A stretch of DNA of 64,000 nt. Source: Ramazzottius varieornatus (taxonomy: Eukaryota; Tardigrada; Eutardigrada; Parachela; Ramazzottiidae). Within the stretch, counting starts at the first letter, position 1; the number at the start of each line of letters is the position of its first letter. Location of the stretch: NCBI GenBank assembly GCA_001949185.1, contig BDGG01000003.1, positions 3,455,158-3,519,157 of the forward strand, given 5' to 3'. Under the pieces are notes generated by a model. The model was given only the letters and a program-made list of their open reading frames with translations. It was not told the DNA's origin and did not search any database. Positions 25,101 to 37,785 of the stretch are shown here, piece by piece. The position numbers and the translations under genes are program-made.

Positions 25101-28100
25101 TTGTCCGTCGCTTGATCCCAGCATAAACCTGAATGAGGTACTCGTCTGGTCCTTGATCGGCGTCCAGCGCTGGACCTAAAACCGATTCGCATATGAATAT
25201 GAAATTCAGAGAAATAAAACTTCAAAATTTTTCGTCATTTGGCTGCGGCACATTGCATCGAACCAAATTGCTTTCACGACGGGCACGCTTTCATTGGGTT
25301 TGGCAGCGTGCGCCGCTTGGGAGAACGATCTGGTTCGTTTCATTTGCGAAAATTCTTTTTCGAAAATCACTTTTTGGAATTTTGAGGCATTGGTTTTTTT
25401 CCGGTGTTTTTATTGGCCTTTTGAGACTGAATGTGCGTTTATTCTTGGGAGTATAAAGCCAACCTCGAAGACTGATGGCTCCGCTATGGATGTCGATATC
25501 GAATGGACAAGGAAGTACATCGCCATTCTGACCAGTGACCAATGTCAAGAAATATTCCACCGGTTGGATGGTGTTTGTTGAAAGACTGGCCGAGACTGTG
25601 CCGACATGGCTACCAACGGGGATATTTTCATGGACAGTCCATTCATAAGCCGTTTGTCCGAAGACCAGCGCGTTCTCGCCTTCAACCCGTGAGGCGATAA
25701 CCAGATCGACGTTCATCGTTGCGCTTTGTTTACTCCCGTCATCACTCTGATCACGGGCCAAGATGGACAGTGTGTAATGAGGAGCAATCTGGTCTACAGC
25801 AGACCGCAAGTAGACATGTCCATCATATCTGTCCAAATGGAAGCGTTCCATATCGGCTGTGCGCGTCAGATCGTACGTCACGTGGCCGTTGCTTTCGTGG
25901 TCCGGGTCTTGCGCTGCAACTGTGAGCAATCGATAGCCGGAATTAGCGTATTCGGTAACAATAACAGAACGGGGCATGACAAAGAAAGGGCTATTATCGT
26001 TATTGTCCAGAAGTTCGATTGTGATGGCTTTCTCGCTTGACTGGCGGCTATTGTGGTCTTCCGCTTGGTCGACGGCTTGCAGGACTAGCCGATAACTTCT
26101 GTACACTTCCCGATCTAATGCCATGCTTGTCATGATTTGCCCTGTGACCTCGTTGATGCTGAAGTGACCATTGACGGGCTCAGCGTAGAGGATGGAGTAG
26201 CGAATTTCGCCGTTGATCCCAGTGTCCTGGTCGTGCGCTAGAGTCGTGGCAATCACCGAACCCGGAGCGGTGTTCTCAGGGACGCGTATTGTCGACTTGG
26301 TGAAGGCTGAGAACAGCGGTGCGTGATCGTTGCAGTCCTCCACTTCCACCAACACGCAAACCGTACTAAAGTGATCTGAAGGGAAAACATCACTCAAAAT
26401 TGAGCAACCTAGTAGATTTCGTATACGATGTGTCCACATGCAAACATTATGCTATTTTACTTTCGATAATTTGCAAGTCGGCAAACGAAACGCACAAGAT
26501 CGTTGCTCCAAGTGGCGCACCTTTGCATTGTTCTTGGCTGAAACAGTGCGCCACTCAACACAGCAACCTTGTACAGTTCGTTTGCCGTCCTCCCAATTAC
26601 TGATACGAGAAAACCGATTGCCTTGTTTCTCTGTTATGTGACTGCTACTTTATCGGGTTTTTTTTCGTGATAATGAGTTTCATTTTCTTACCAGGTTCGT
26701 CGATTTCGAAAGCTTTTACTGTGAGCCCGTGCGACTTAGTCTTTTCATAGTCGAGTGAGTACACCAAGTAAATTTGTCCGAACCGGCTGATACGAAAAAT
26801 CTTGTCCGAGTTTCCATCGATTATTTCGTAGCCGAGTTCTGTCTGCATGGAGTCCCCGTCCATTGCGAGTGTCTGGATGACCATGGTCCCTGCTGGCGAG
26901 TTCTCTCGGACCTTCACACTGTACGAATCGACCTGGAACCGTGGTGCTTCATCATTCTCGTTGGTGACATGGACAATGCAGACTGCCGATGAAGTCTTGT
27001 GTGAGGTGTGATTGACAGAGCGATCTGTGGCCAAGACAAGTAGATCGTAGCGCGATCGTGTTTCGTAATCTAACGTCTGATTGAGGCGAATCACTCCTGT
27101 CATCTCGTCTACTGTAAACACTTCAGCACAGCTCGGACATTGGATACTGTAAGCTATTTGTCCCTTGACAAAAGCATCGACGTCTTGGACGGCAACGTGG
27201 GTAACAAGTTGACCAGTTGGCATATTTTCCGAGATGCTTTGCTCGTAAACCTGTTGAGCAAACACCGGCCAACTTCCATTACTCGCATTACCCGGCAGAA
27301 TTTTCACCGTTGCCGTCGCGCTTCTTCTTGCCTGCCCCTCAGCCGCTCGATCAGTTGCCACGACTTTCAGGGAAGATCCTCGTTTTAACTCTGCAAAAAA
27401 TAAACCGTAGATAACCCTGCAAATCGATTTAGGAAATGCCGGTAAGCCAGGTATGCATCATGCACCTGCATACAAGCGGGCCATGTTACACGTATTACGT
27501 TTCGTATGCAAGTTTGTGAATTTCGTTCACTAATCTTACCCTGAAGCTCTTCCTTGCTGAGTTTTGTCATCAGACGAACAACTCCTGAGTTTTCGTCCAC
27601 GGAGAAGGGTCCATCTGTGTTTCCGGCCAGGGAATACAGAACTTCCCCGTTGAGTGCCAGGTCTTGGTCTTCCGCTTCGACGCGTCCAACGGAGCCTCCC
27701 ACCGGCAGGTTCGACGGGAGAAGGAATGTGTATGTGTGGTTAAGGAAGACGGGAGAATGCCTGTTGGCAGCTGTAACGTAGATGGTGACGGTGGTAGAGG
27801 CTATGTGGAGCTGGTCGGTAGCAGTGACCCCAAGTCGATAATAAGCAGTGTGCCGGCGGTTCAGAGTGGCATTTATGTACAGCTGTCCATTAGGGAAGAC
27901 GGCGAAACGACCAGCTTCATTCCCTTGTGCAATGCTGTATCGCACGGGACTTTCACACTGTTTGACATCCAAAGTCAACAAACGAGAATTGACCAGCCGA
28001 TCTTCCGAAACGGATATGACAACGTGTTTCCTTTCAAAGAAGATCCGACAGCTTGCGTCAGGAACAACCCGGAAGTGGAGCTCTTTACTGCTTGACTGGC

Positions 28101-31100
28101 CCGCCCCGTCGGTGACTATTACTGTAACAAGAAAACCTCTTGCACAACGAAATCAAATTCTTATTTTTATTAGGATACTGTTCTCTAGAATCTTAGTTCA
28201 TCCTCAGTCATGTGCGTTAATGATGTCATTTAGTCCAAGTTTTTTGCTATGTAAGTGCGGTTAGGTTCAGCAAGAAAATAGCATCAGTCTTCGTCCACCT
28301 GCATACAGTACGACACACCTGTGTTATGGTGTCCAAGTATGCATGCGTGTGCAATATGGCGCCAGTTTTCCGCCATTCTTTTAGGATACACTTTCCATGT
28401 TTAAACTTATCTTATTTATTTACCGGTTGTGCTTATCGTGGTTCGGTTGTGACAATTCACAGGTCGGACAAGGGTGATAACTCCGGTGGAAGAGTTGACG
28501 GAGAAAGGTGAGGTCGCGTCATTGTGGAGGAGAGTGAAGACTAACTGGGCATTTACTCCCATGTCGGCATCACTCGCTTCTATCGTCAAAATCGCTTGTC
28601 CGAGCGGCCAAGAACAAGGAATGTCCATTTTGGCTATCTTGACGTCCTCAAAGCTGGTGATGACCGGTGTACTATCAGCTTCATCTATCACAGCAATGTC
28701 GATGCTCGTTGAGGCATAATATGGCGACATCCATGCTGAGAGCTTGAGATGATATGAGGCAGTCTCCTCACGGTCCAGTGGACGCTCTGTCCGTAGAATG
28801 CCCGTCTTGCCATCGTAGGAGAAAATTCCGTTCATGTCGCCGTCAGTTATGAAATATTCCACCTTATTCCACTTGTCAAGGTTTCTCAAGCGAACCGTCC
28901 CGACTAGAAAAGCAATAAAAACATCTTCGTAAACATCATAAAAATCAAAAGGCGGTTCACGTGAAACGGGAGCTCGGCACATCGACCCGACCGGATCGTT
29001 TTCTCAAGTGGCGCACGCCATCAGCCAATATCTCTGAAACAGTGCACCACTTGGAAAACCGAGTCGGTCGAGCTGGTTCGTCGAGCTACCAAATGAATAC
29101 GAGTTCTGAAAATCATTTAATTTTTTATAAACTGAGTTTTAATGTCACAGTTGATACCGAGACGTCAAAGCAATTCATCTTTGTTCAAAGAGTTAATTAT
29201 CTGCGAGATTTGTTTACCGGTCAAATTCGCTGAGTTTTCTTTTACGGCGAAACTGTACGGGTTCTTGGACTCGAATTTGAATTCTGCGCTGTCCGAGCTT
29301 TCTGAAGAAAACAGGTACAGTGTTGCTGACGGTTGAGCCGTTAATCCGAAAGCATCGGTCACGGTAATTTGTATTTTGGCGAGGTCGCCCGGCGCGATGG
29401 AAAGTGGCATTGTGGTGCTGACTTGCCCGGTTCTTTCATGTACCCTAATCCCATTATGTGATGTATAGGCCAGTGCGTAACGGATTAGATCATTCCGATC
29501 AGCGTCGGTGGCTTTGACTTGGGTGAGTGTCTGACCGGCGGTCAGTTTGTTCTGTACCGGCACCATGTAATAAACGGGATAGAACTGTGGTCGGGTATCT
29601 TTCTCGTCAGTCAGACGGACAGTGACCAGGCAGGAGGATGATGATTGTGATTGATGGCTGGCGTTATCGCGAGCAATTACCATCAAATTATGCGCAGGCT
29701 GCGTCTCGCGGTCCAGTTGTCCACTGGTTATCAGTTGGCCCGTCTTGTGGTCGATGGAAAACGACGCCGAACTCGAAAGGGAGAGCTCGAAGGAAACGAG
29801 CCCATTCTCACCGAAATCCTCATCAACAGCCATAAAATGGTGCACCAGCGTCCCAAGTGGCACATTTTCCCGCAGATTGACTTCCTCCGGGCAGTTGGTA
29901 AAGCGCGGCTTATGGTCATTAACGTCCTCAATACTCACCATCAAAGTCGTGTAAGCGATGCGCGGACTTGGGGCGGCATCGCGAGCCGAAATGTTCAGAT
30001 GGACTGAACTTCCGGTCTTTTGACGGCTGAGCGCTTGATCTGTGGTGACCAATCCTATACGACATGACAAAGAAATTCGAAACAAAATCCAAAAAAATGA
30101 GATGTGGACAAACGAACTGAACCAGATTATTTTCCCAAGTGGCGCGCACTTGCAGCCAAAATCAATGAAATTGTGCGCTAGCTGAGTTAACGATCGGGTC
30201 CAACGCATTTGCCCACGTCCCAAGCATTTAAAAATTCATATCGAGTCTTCACCTGTGTCTTGATTGATGGCGAACCAGCTGAGGTCGTTTCCAGCCACGA
30301 TCGAGTACAGAATCTTCCCATTAATGCCTTCGTCTTCATCCACCGCCCTCACGGTATGAACGTAGCTTCCCACAGGTACATCCTCATTGAGGGGCGATTC
30401 ATACTTTGCCGATTGGAATACCGGAGAGTACCTATTAAGCGGGTTGACATGGACCATGAGGCTCTGGCTACTGTTAAGTGATGGATGACCATTGTCCACC
30501 TATTAAAGAACATTCGATATGGTCGAACTGTTATCAAAAGAAGGTAAAGCTAGCCATCTTTCGTAAATTCCTCTCGGTTTCATACCGCCGTGATGGTCAA
30601 GTTGTAAGAATTCAAGCGTTGCCGGTCGAATTGGCCGTTCACTTTCAAATAAGCCAGCTGCATCCGAGCCATGCTGGATAGTAGAGACCCTTGACTGGAC
30701 ATGCTGGCTGATTCCAAACGGAACTGATGATCCGCATTCCCATTTGTGATAAATGTATCAACCTTTGAAGATAAACAAATATTACCTTTCATAAAATATT
30801 CAATCACCTTCGTCAGAGCGTTGCTTGAGCGATATGAAACTGTCTGAGGATTCCTCCGTACATACTTTTTAAAATTACTGAAAAACTGATTTGTTTATGG
30901 TTACCTTTCCGTTTAGGCCATCGTCCAAGTCCTTGACGTTGACCACCGCCACTATAGTCCCATTGGGAGCGTCCTCCGCTACGGTAGCGTACGGTGAGGC
31001 TGACGGATAGTAGCGGAAGGTGATTTCCGGTGCATGGTCGTTCTCGTCCAGCAACGACACGAAGATCCGCGCTCTTCCGGTTAGCCCTCCGTGGTCTTGT

Positions 31101-32206
31101 GCCGTTACTGTTAATACGCAGGTTCTCGGACAGTCACTCTGATCGCACTTCACTCGAAGACAGTGTGTCTGGTTTCGGGTGGTCCTGATGACACCTGTCT
31201 TCTCGTCGATGGAGAACTGGGTATCGTTCGCCAGTGAGTATGAAATCAAAGAGTTCAGTCCGCTATCGTAGTCATCAGCGTGGACCTTCAGGACAATGGA
31301 ACCTGCTGGAGCGTTCTCGCTCACTGCTGCTACGTACTCCGAAGGAGTGAAAACGGGCCTATTGTCGTTGTCATCACTATGGGAAAGATAACCCGGAAGT
31401 GAAATTACTTGTTTTAAAACTTACTCCAGCTTGAGCTCCAATTTTGCACATAACAAAGAATGTTGCACCATTTGAAAGAGATTACCCAGGAACATGAAAC
31501 TATTCTGAAGTGAATTAAGAACTACTTACCCGATAGTGATGTTCAACTCGAAGTAACCAGTTAAGGAAGGTGTTCCTCCGTCAGACGCCGAAATATTCAG
31601 CACATAGTTATCCCGCGTTTCTCGGTCGAGGATACCCGTGTTTTCGATATGCAGGAAATGGTTCTTCGAGATATCAGCACTAGCCTGCGTCAATCTCAGC
31701 CGAAACCTCCCTTCGTCATTTCCCGAGACAATGGCATATTGTCTGATGATGCCATTTGCCCCACCATCCGCATCTACCGCGGTGTCCAACAGGTATTGCT
31801 GGCTAATCTGGTCTGTTTCCAGGAACGTGATGGAGACGACAGCTTCCGGGAACTTCGGAACATTGTCGTTGATGTCTTCAAGGAAGACCTTGACCGAGTG
31901 TGGAAGATTGGTATTGTGTTGGTCAACAACGATTAGCTCGAAAAAGTCTTTGCCTAAAGTTTCACGGTCGAGTTTCCTGCGTGTAAAGACACGCCCTGTT
32001 TCGGCTTCCACTTGGAAGAGGTCTTGATGGTTGGTGAGGAGCAGTCTCTGGTGATTACTCAGCGTAATCCTGCCCACTTCCGTTCCGGCCGGAAGTTCTT
32101 CGGCAATTCTGAATTCCAGGCCTGAAGTGGGGTGGATAATGAGGGCGAACATGCACAGGAACACACAGCCACCACCCAGCGGCTTCATTGTTTGGAGTTT
32201 GTGCAT
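10198..32206 (-). CDS. FAT-like giant cadherin
   Basis: 24 exons: 32206-31530, 31376-30905, 30762-30586, 30499-30253, 30054-29218, 28903-28424, 28121-27540, 27390-26692, 26375-25464, 25175-25078, 20412-19870, 19783-18929, 18870-18444, 17616-17448, 17388-17153, 17073-16160, 16086-15775, 15465-13960, 13876-13528, 13452-12653, 12579-12097, 12016-11720, 11645-10841, 10475-10198. They sum to 13155 nt, 4384 residues. After a signal peptide (about residues 7-29) come about 3730 residues of cadherin repeats (DxNDN, LDRE, DxDxGxNG motifs throughout), enough for roughly 34. Then follow EGF modules (CQNGGTC, CLNGGKC; residues about 3800-3925), one laminin-G domain (HHVVITRHDS to YFSGCIRNFTING), one TM (about 4131-4152) and a 232-residue Tyr-rich tail ending RYVMV. 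Order and size fit the FAT family: planar polarity and adhesion at the cell surface. There are fewer EGFs after laminin-G than in vertebrate FAT1. Six introns carry palindromic repeats. Confidence 0.9.
10697..10820. repeat. Palindromic element copy 3 (cadherin last intron)
   Basis: CCCAAGTGGCGCAC at about 10753 faces TGTGCGCCACTTGAG at about 10780; ends GCGTGGGCAAATGG and CATCTGCCGTCGTCTCG. It nearly abuts the exon at 10841. Confidence 0.8.
23116..23234. repeat. Palindromic element copy 4 (cadherin large intron)
   Basis: Inner arms CACAAGTGGCGCAC and GTGCGCCACTTGAGA; right end TTTGCCGACGCGCA. The left end is eroded. Confidence 0.75.
24474..24595. repeat. Palindromic element copy 5, decayed
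   Basis: Ends TGGGACGCCGGCAAAAA and TTGCCCACGTCCCA are well kept, but the inner arms have decayed to CACGTGGCAT and GTGCGACAGTGG. Confidence 0.65.
25239..25352. repeat. Palindromic element copy 6, decayed (cadherin intron)
   Basis: Arms ACGGGCACGCTTTC and AGCGTGCGCCGCTTGGG; flanks GAACCAAATTG and GATCTGGTTCGTTTCATTTGC match the family. Boundaries approximate. Confidence 0.6.
26470..26595. repeat. Palindromic element copy 7 (cadherin intron)
   Basis: AAGTCGGCAAACGAAACG and CGTTTGCCGTCCTCCCA at the ends; inner arms CAAGTGGCGCAC and CAGTGCGCCACTC. Confidence 0.8.
28967..29091. repeat. Palindromic element copy 8 (cadherin intron)
   Basis: Left end GGGAGCTCGGCAC; inner arms TCTCAAGTGGCGCAC and CAGTGCACCACTTGG; right end TCGTCGAGCTACC is rearranged relative to the family. 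Confidence 0.7.
30098..30222. repeat. Palindromic element copy 9 (cadherin intron)
   Basis: Ends TGAGATGTGGACAAACG and ATTTGCCCACGTCCCA; inner arms CCAAGTGGCGCGCAC and TTGTGCGCTAGCTGAG. Confidence 0.75.
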
Positions 32207-33722
32207 ATTGACACTGTTCAGGCGCGAAATGTAATACCCGGCTTGGGAAATGTGTATCGCACACGTTGTAACATTTCGCTCCTATTCATCCGTTCCCTGA
32301 AAAGGCTCAATGTCAGGCAAGGCTTAACTAAATATTCCACATGTTTGCACAAAAATAATGGAATAAAACACAAAAGAGGAAAAGATGTTATCTAGCCATG
32401 AGAAAATAGGAAAGCGATAAACGGAGAGAGGAGAGAAATAGGGCAAATTTAACGCTACGCCACCCAGAACCAAAGAAGGCTCATATCAAAGAAGTATGCC
32501 GACAAGTTTCATGATATCACCAATCACTCATCATCATGTTAACGGGAAGAAAAAACCTTGCGGCCGGTCACACTTGGTCACACGCATCGTTAAGCCGGTG
32601 ATTGCATGCATAAAAAAGGCGTATATGCTAATTGGACATCGGGTACTTCGACCACAGTCCAAGTCTGGTTTCCTCGAAAATATGGTCTTGTTTTTCGATA
32701 TTCGTTAACACACGAATAAACCAACATAATAAAACGCTGACTTTTGGACCATTAGAGTTCTGACTTTACATTATTGGTATTGGTACATTATTGGCTAACG
32801 GAGCATGTTGCATGCGGAAGGAACGACAAACGGGCGTGGAAATTGATTATGATCTTTTTCATTGAAAAAAACGATACTGTAAACTTCCTAATTTTTCTTA
32901 CCTTGCGAACATCGGGTATAAAACCCCGCTTAATCCAGTTTGCGTCCATATAGTAATCCACGAGTGCAATACGGAATAGTCCGCGTAGAAAGGCAAATCC
33001 AATCAATTATTTCCAGAACGGACTTCCCTGTAATGCCGAAGGTGATTTGGCAAGTGCAAAAGCATCGGTTCAAGCTACTTGCACGGACAAGTAAGCAAAA
33101 TTCTATCCACAAAGATGCACAAGAAGTGAGGAGAGGCTAAAGCAATACAACCTGATACGATGCTCATGAAACTGGTGAAAGATTCCCGGCAAGCTGACCA
33201 GAGAGCAGACGCGGAATCCATCCAGCCTATCAGAAAATTTCCGCCCACGGTGCGAAGGCAGCTTGAAGTAAAGAGCAAGCAGCTATCCCCGCCTCGTGCG
33301 CCTATCCCTCTTCGTGGTCTTCCTACAAGAAACCAGAAATTTATCCTACATCGTTTAAGCTGCAGGATAACAGATCATCTCAAACATTATGCGATTGAGG
33401 TAATGAATTGAGCCAGATGGTTGTCTCAAGTGGCGAATGTTTTCATTGTTAATGGCTGAAGGTGTGCGTCACATAAGAAAACGATCTTGTTCAGTTTGCC
33501 CACGTCCCATATAGGGCTTCAGAAAGTGACTATGCTGTTTTATATGACAACGAATATTTAAGGAGATTTACGATTTGAAACTCAATAGACTCATCCGGAA
33601 CTCCAAATTTTAAGGTTAAGTTTAGCGTTCAAACAGAACTGGTACAGTATAAGAGTAAAACAAAATCAATTTCTCTTGCGCAAGAGTATGCCCTAAGGAA
33701 CCGGAGCACAACCCCAGGCTAC
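32207..33722. other. Intergenic region upstream of the cadherin and downstream of anillin
   Basis: No supported exon on either strand. Expected to contain the cadherin promoter and 5' UTR and the anillin 3' UTR. The only feature I can support is one palindromic repeat at 33393-33509. Confidence 0.5.
33393..33509. repeat. Palindromic element copy 10 (only intergenic copy)
   Basis: Inner arms CTCAAGTGGCGAATG and GTGTGCGTCACATAAG are partly decayed; the right end GTTTGCCCACGTCCCA is intact. Lies about 215 nt downstream of the anillin stop. Confidence 0.68.
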
Positions 33723-36625
33723 TCATGAGCGGTTTCGCCAGTCGTTCATTCCTTGAAGAACCGCGTTCAAGATATTCAGCCATCCCTCCAAGTCTTCTTT
33801 CGTATCCGCCATTACAGAATACCTGGAATGAGAATCCACACTCTAGACAATATGTCATATTTTGGTGTACGAATAAAACGGGGTTGTACGCACTCGAAGT
33901 CCTCTTCCGCCGACTGATTACCCGTCTTGGAGAATATGGGCGTCCGCGAATGAAGAACAAACGAGTTCGGACGATTCAAGCCTCCCTTGGCTCTCATCAG
34001 GAACGTGTCTGTACATTTTCCTAGCGCGAAGGCACCAAGGCTTTTCAACTGTGGAAAAAAACATGGGATAAAATCACAAGCTTCCAAAACATCAACAGCG
34101 AACTTCTTTCACGAACATACTTTTCTTTCAGCGTCATCTGGGTACTTCCAGAACGACAAGGCCGTGCCGTCCAACTTACACCAACGACGAACCCAGTCTG
34201 TACCCACATCCGTGTAACAATGGAAGGTCTATAACAGATACAGAGCATGTGATACGAAGAGAACTCAAAACAGCCGAATCTAAGGATACAGATTCCCTAC
34301 CAAAAAGCCTTGGTGGTCAGCTACGAAGTCCAACTCTAGGTTTGCCTTGATGTCCAGCAGAACATCGTAGTTCTCGACAATCAAACCACCGTCCAACGGA
34401 AAGGTCTTATCATGCACGTTGTGTAGGGTTAGGCGAGTACTGCCTAAACTCATGGCACTCGTCATCGAGCTGTCACAAGCAGACTGCGACGAAGACCCCG
34501 ACTTCCCGGCGGACTTTGGTATGACAGCCATGAACTTCTTCAGCAGGCTCGGTGTATGTTTCTTTGAGTCCTCGCCAGCTTCTGCCTTCATAATACGCTA
34601 GGAAGAATGGAAAAATAAGCAACACGAGAACTTGCAGGACAGAACAGAATAAAAGGTTGTCAACTTACTATTAACTGAGCCTCGACTTCGATAGAGAAGT
34701 CAGACGTTAGATTGTGAAACTGGAAAAAATCAGTAATAGTGAGAGACCCATCTGAAGCGACCTCGTCCAGCTGTAGACACTCAGTAGCTCGAACTTGGTC
34801 AAAGTAGGAGAAGACCACTATGACGAAAAAGTCGGCATCTGCAAGTGGACGAATGTTACAATGGACAGTCTCGATATACGCTGTGGAAAGCCACGCAGTT
34901 AGTTCCTACTTCGATCTTGACGTAAACCATCCCAGAACTCCGAATTTATGGAAAGTGTCATGTTCTTGCAGGACACTCTTCCCCGACCCAACATTGAGTT
35001 TGATGGTCCGCCATGACGACCTTCGGAATCGGTGGCTCTTATCTTTTCTATTCGATTCAAGCAGCCTTTACGCTTTCGTGCTGAAAGGACCTCACGTTCA
35101 CATGTTGCAATGAGAGGTGAGATTTCATCATGTATTAAAAGTCTTTCCTGGTTACCCGAGAGGAGTAGCTCGCGTTCGGCGTCGGCTCTCGGCAGAATCA
35201 TAAGAGTAGAGGAGAGCGATGGGGTCGTTTGAATCCTTTCGCGTATTCTTGTATACAAATTCAGCTGCTTTTCCGCTTCTTTTTCTAGTTCCTAAACAGG
35301 TGGCCAATTGAATATTCTACATACCACCACTTTTTTGGATCCAAATCTAGTTCGGGCAAGACGTACGGCCTACGGTACCTGAATTGAAGTGCTTCTGTCC
35401 GGACCATTGAATGCATCCTTCGGCGAGAAGGCCTTCTCCTCGAACACCAAAGCTGGAAGCGGAAAAGGTTGTTCAGAGTTTTCATCGCTTGTGAGCCGCG
35501 TTGTGTGATTGGCAGACTGCGAAAAGGAAATCCACTTAGCATCCGATAATCCTAGATAGAGCAGCTTAATGACACTAACCAGCGGAGTTGAATCGACAGT
35601 TTTGTCGTGGTTTCGTCCAGTGATATTCTCGTTCGGACGATACAAAGATCCACGAAGAGAAGAACCCTCGCTCGCAGCTTTCTGTGAAGACAAACCGTCA
35701 TTCCGATCAACGTGACACGACGAAACAATCGAACAAAGCAGAGGGCAGAAGTTAGCTAATGGGAGAAGTACTAAAGTTGTTCCTCCGGATTCACCTCTGT
35801 TGGACTGCTCTCCGTGGAGAACAGCGCTTTTAGCTTGTCAGCAGATTTGAACAATCCAGCCAGAGAGAAAGCCGAAGGGGACTTCTCCAGAGAGCCGTTT
35901 GATCGACGGTGCTGTTCATGTGATCCGCCATTCGACAGACTGGATTCCTTCCAGTTTTCGTCATCCTAGACAAAGCAGTGAAGAACGTTTCTAGACTAGA
36001 ACGATGTGGCAAGATAATGCGTACCTTGTTCAGTGAAACTGCCCCATGGGAACGTGGTCTCTGTGGAGATACGGGTCGAGCCTGAAAGTCTTCATCGGAT
36101 TCGTCATCGCTGGTGATGGCAGACTTTGAATTCGTGTACTCTTCCACAGTGACTGTCCTCGTCACAACGGTCTGCGTTTCATAAGTCATGACTGGTGTAA
36201 AATACTTTGTGGTTTCTGCGTTGTCTTCTGGATCGGGATCAGTGTCAAAGAACGCCTCCTTCAAATGTGCAGTGTGATCTTTGATGCCATGCTCTTCACT
36301 GACAGATTCTTCGATCTGTAGTCAACGCAAAATTCGTCAGCTGATTGAAAGTCAAAACCATCAGTTGTGGAACGAGAGGCGATCACCTCCGGTCTTTCGG
36401 TTTGTCTGTCGTAGTTTTCCGGCTCCACAGATCGTCGTTCTCGGGAGTTGATCTTGTTCTTCGGAGAGGCGAATCTTTTATGCGGTGAGGGAACTACATC
36501 CGCCCCAGCTGATCGCTGTTCCCACATATCCCTGAAAAATAGCGGCATTCCTAGCTGAGCGTCAATGACAGCATCAACTTGGTGACTTACCGAGTCGCAT
36601 CGAAGTTGCGCTTCTGGTGAGCCAT
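33723..36625 (-). CDS. ANLN: Anillin, short form
   Basis: Exons 36625-36591, 36531-36387, 36315-36025, 35965-35795, 35681-35580, 35516-35379, 35291-34928, 34880-34669, 34597-34301, 34228-34121, 34048-33894, 33822-33723; 705 residues. Anillin scaffolds the contractile ring, tying septins, RhoA and membrane together during cytokinesis. Recognised parts: the anillin homology domain (RADAERELLLSGNQ, ERLLIHDEI, DADFFVIVVFSYF, GSTRLTLHNVHD) and the C-terminal PH domain (DWVRRWCKLDGTALSFWKYP, PDDAERK, GKCTD, ADTKEDLEGWLNILNAVLQ). The N-terminal half is low-complexity and Ser/acidic. Vertebrate anillin is about 1120 residues, so the myosin/actin-binding N terminus is short or missing. I used the in-frame ATG at 36625; the exon stays open upstream to an acceptor at 36743, so earlier exons may exist. 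The intact transposon lies immediately upstream. Confidence 0.87.
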
Positions 36626-37036
36626 CCCGATGTACTTTTGAGCAGTGAGTAGACGGAAGGACAGCGACTTCGACCTTGGTCGGAGGAAGGGATAGTCGAA
36701 CCGGAAATCTGGTCGCCAGTCGCTCCTGCGGATGAAGTCAACTCTGAAACAGACAACTTTAAGCGACAGCGCACTTACCTATTCGGGATGCGCAAAAGCA
36801 CAATGAGAGGGACGAACGTTGGAGAAAAGGAGAACTTCAGCTTTCATGAGCATCACAGGGTCGGGGGATCGAGATCCAGATCTCGTTGGAAGAAGGCCAG
36901 TTTCGTATTGGCACAATCTCTTTGTTAGCTGGCAATATCTGCTCGATTACAGCCCGGCGGGTAAGAATCGCCCTGAGGGCACTGGCCGGTGGCAGACTCC
37001 TTATGACCTTATTCATTGTACGAGTTGTAGTTCGTA
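36626..37036. other. Region between anillin start and the transposon
   Basis: 36626-36743 stays open in the anillin frame and may be coding. The rest shows no exon I can join to it; the likely anillin promoter or missing 5' exon would lie here or beyond the transposon. Confidence 0.4.
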
Positions 37037-37076
37037 CACGCACGATGAGATATTACGGGCTAGTTAAAATTACGGG
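37037..37076 (+). repeat. Left outer terminal inverted repeat
   Basis: CACGCACGATGAGATATTAC and onward; matches the complement of 40380-40419 at 37 of 40 positions. Preceded by TA. Confidence 0.85.
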
Positions 37077-37310
37077 TCAGTGAAAATTACGGTTCAGGCG
37101 GAAAAGACGACAAATTTACAATTTTTATGGAAGTCAGAAACAGAAATCGGACAAATGACGTAACGCTGTAAATTCAACCGTAGAAAATTGTCATGGACAA
37201 CGGCCGTCAGCTGATCAGCTGTTTCACTGTGCATAGATAGCCATTCAACTTTCTCTCGGAGAAGCTATGGACTCCTTGTCCCGATATTAGTTCCGTGAGC
37301 GTTTTCGAAA

Positions 37311-37455
37311 ATGTCTCAGCCCTTCAAGACCGAACGGTATCGACGATACACCGAAGAAGCCCTGAAGGATGCTCTATCTGCTGTCGGGAATGGCACTACA
37401 CGAAGCAGCTCCAGTCTTCAAGCTTGCGCACAGCACCGTCCTACGTTATGTCTAA
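37311..37455 (+). pseudogene. Frameshifted helix-turn-helix (psq-type) fragment
   Basis: Begins MSQPFKTERYRRYTEEALKD, then A-L-S-A-V-G-N-G; a one-base frame change then gives E-A-A-P-V-F-K-L-A-H-S-T-V-L-R-Y-V before a stop. The two halves together resemble the pipsqueak/CENP-B-type DNA-binding HTH found in pogo/Tigger transposases and related proteins. Present only in the left arm of the transposon. The reading frame is broken, so I call it a relic; its source is unknown. Confidence 0.5.
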
Positions 37456-37551
37456 GATACCACACAATAAATATTAATATGACAAGTTTTAGCTCCTCGG
37501 CCCAATGTCCAGTACGTACGTACAGCAGTGCAGCCTTCGATGCTGGTTTTT

Positions 37552-37785
37552 AAGGTCGGGTTCACAGCAGGGAGGGGAGCACTCTCGTACAGAGAAACTT
37601 CTGAGCCGCTGCCCAGATCCCTTCCCAGAGAAAATCTTGAGCGATCTTCCGACTTCGGATATCGTTTTGCATGTTTTGATTGACAGGATTTGCTCTTGGT
37701 CATCCCGCCATCGGGGATATTTTTCTTGATTGTCCGCACGCTACAGACCAACCCGCCCACCGTGGTCTTTGGACTCTGACGTCAG
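37552..37785 (+). repeat. Left long inverted repeat of the transposon
   Basis: 234 bp matching the complement of 40097-40330 with about three mismatches by eye. Starts AAGGTCGGGTTCACAGCAG and ends CTGACGTCAG. Confidence 0.92.

Noticed and set aside
37452..37760. Two near-identical open frames (37452-37760 minus, 40122-40403 plus) that look like duplicated genes
   Set aside because: They are the two long inverted arms of the transposon; the frames have no family and end at random outside the arms.
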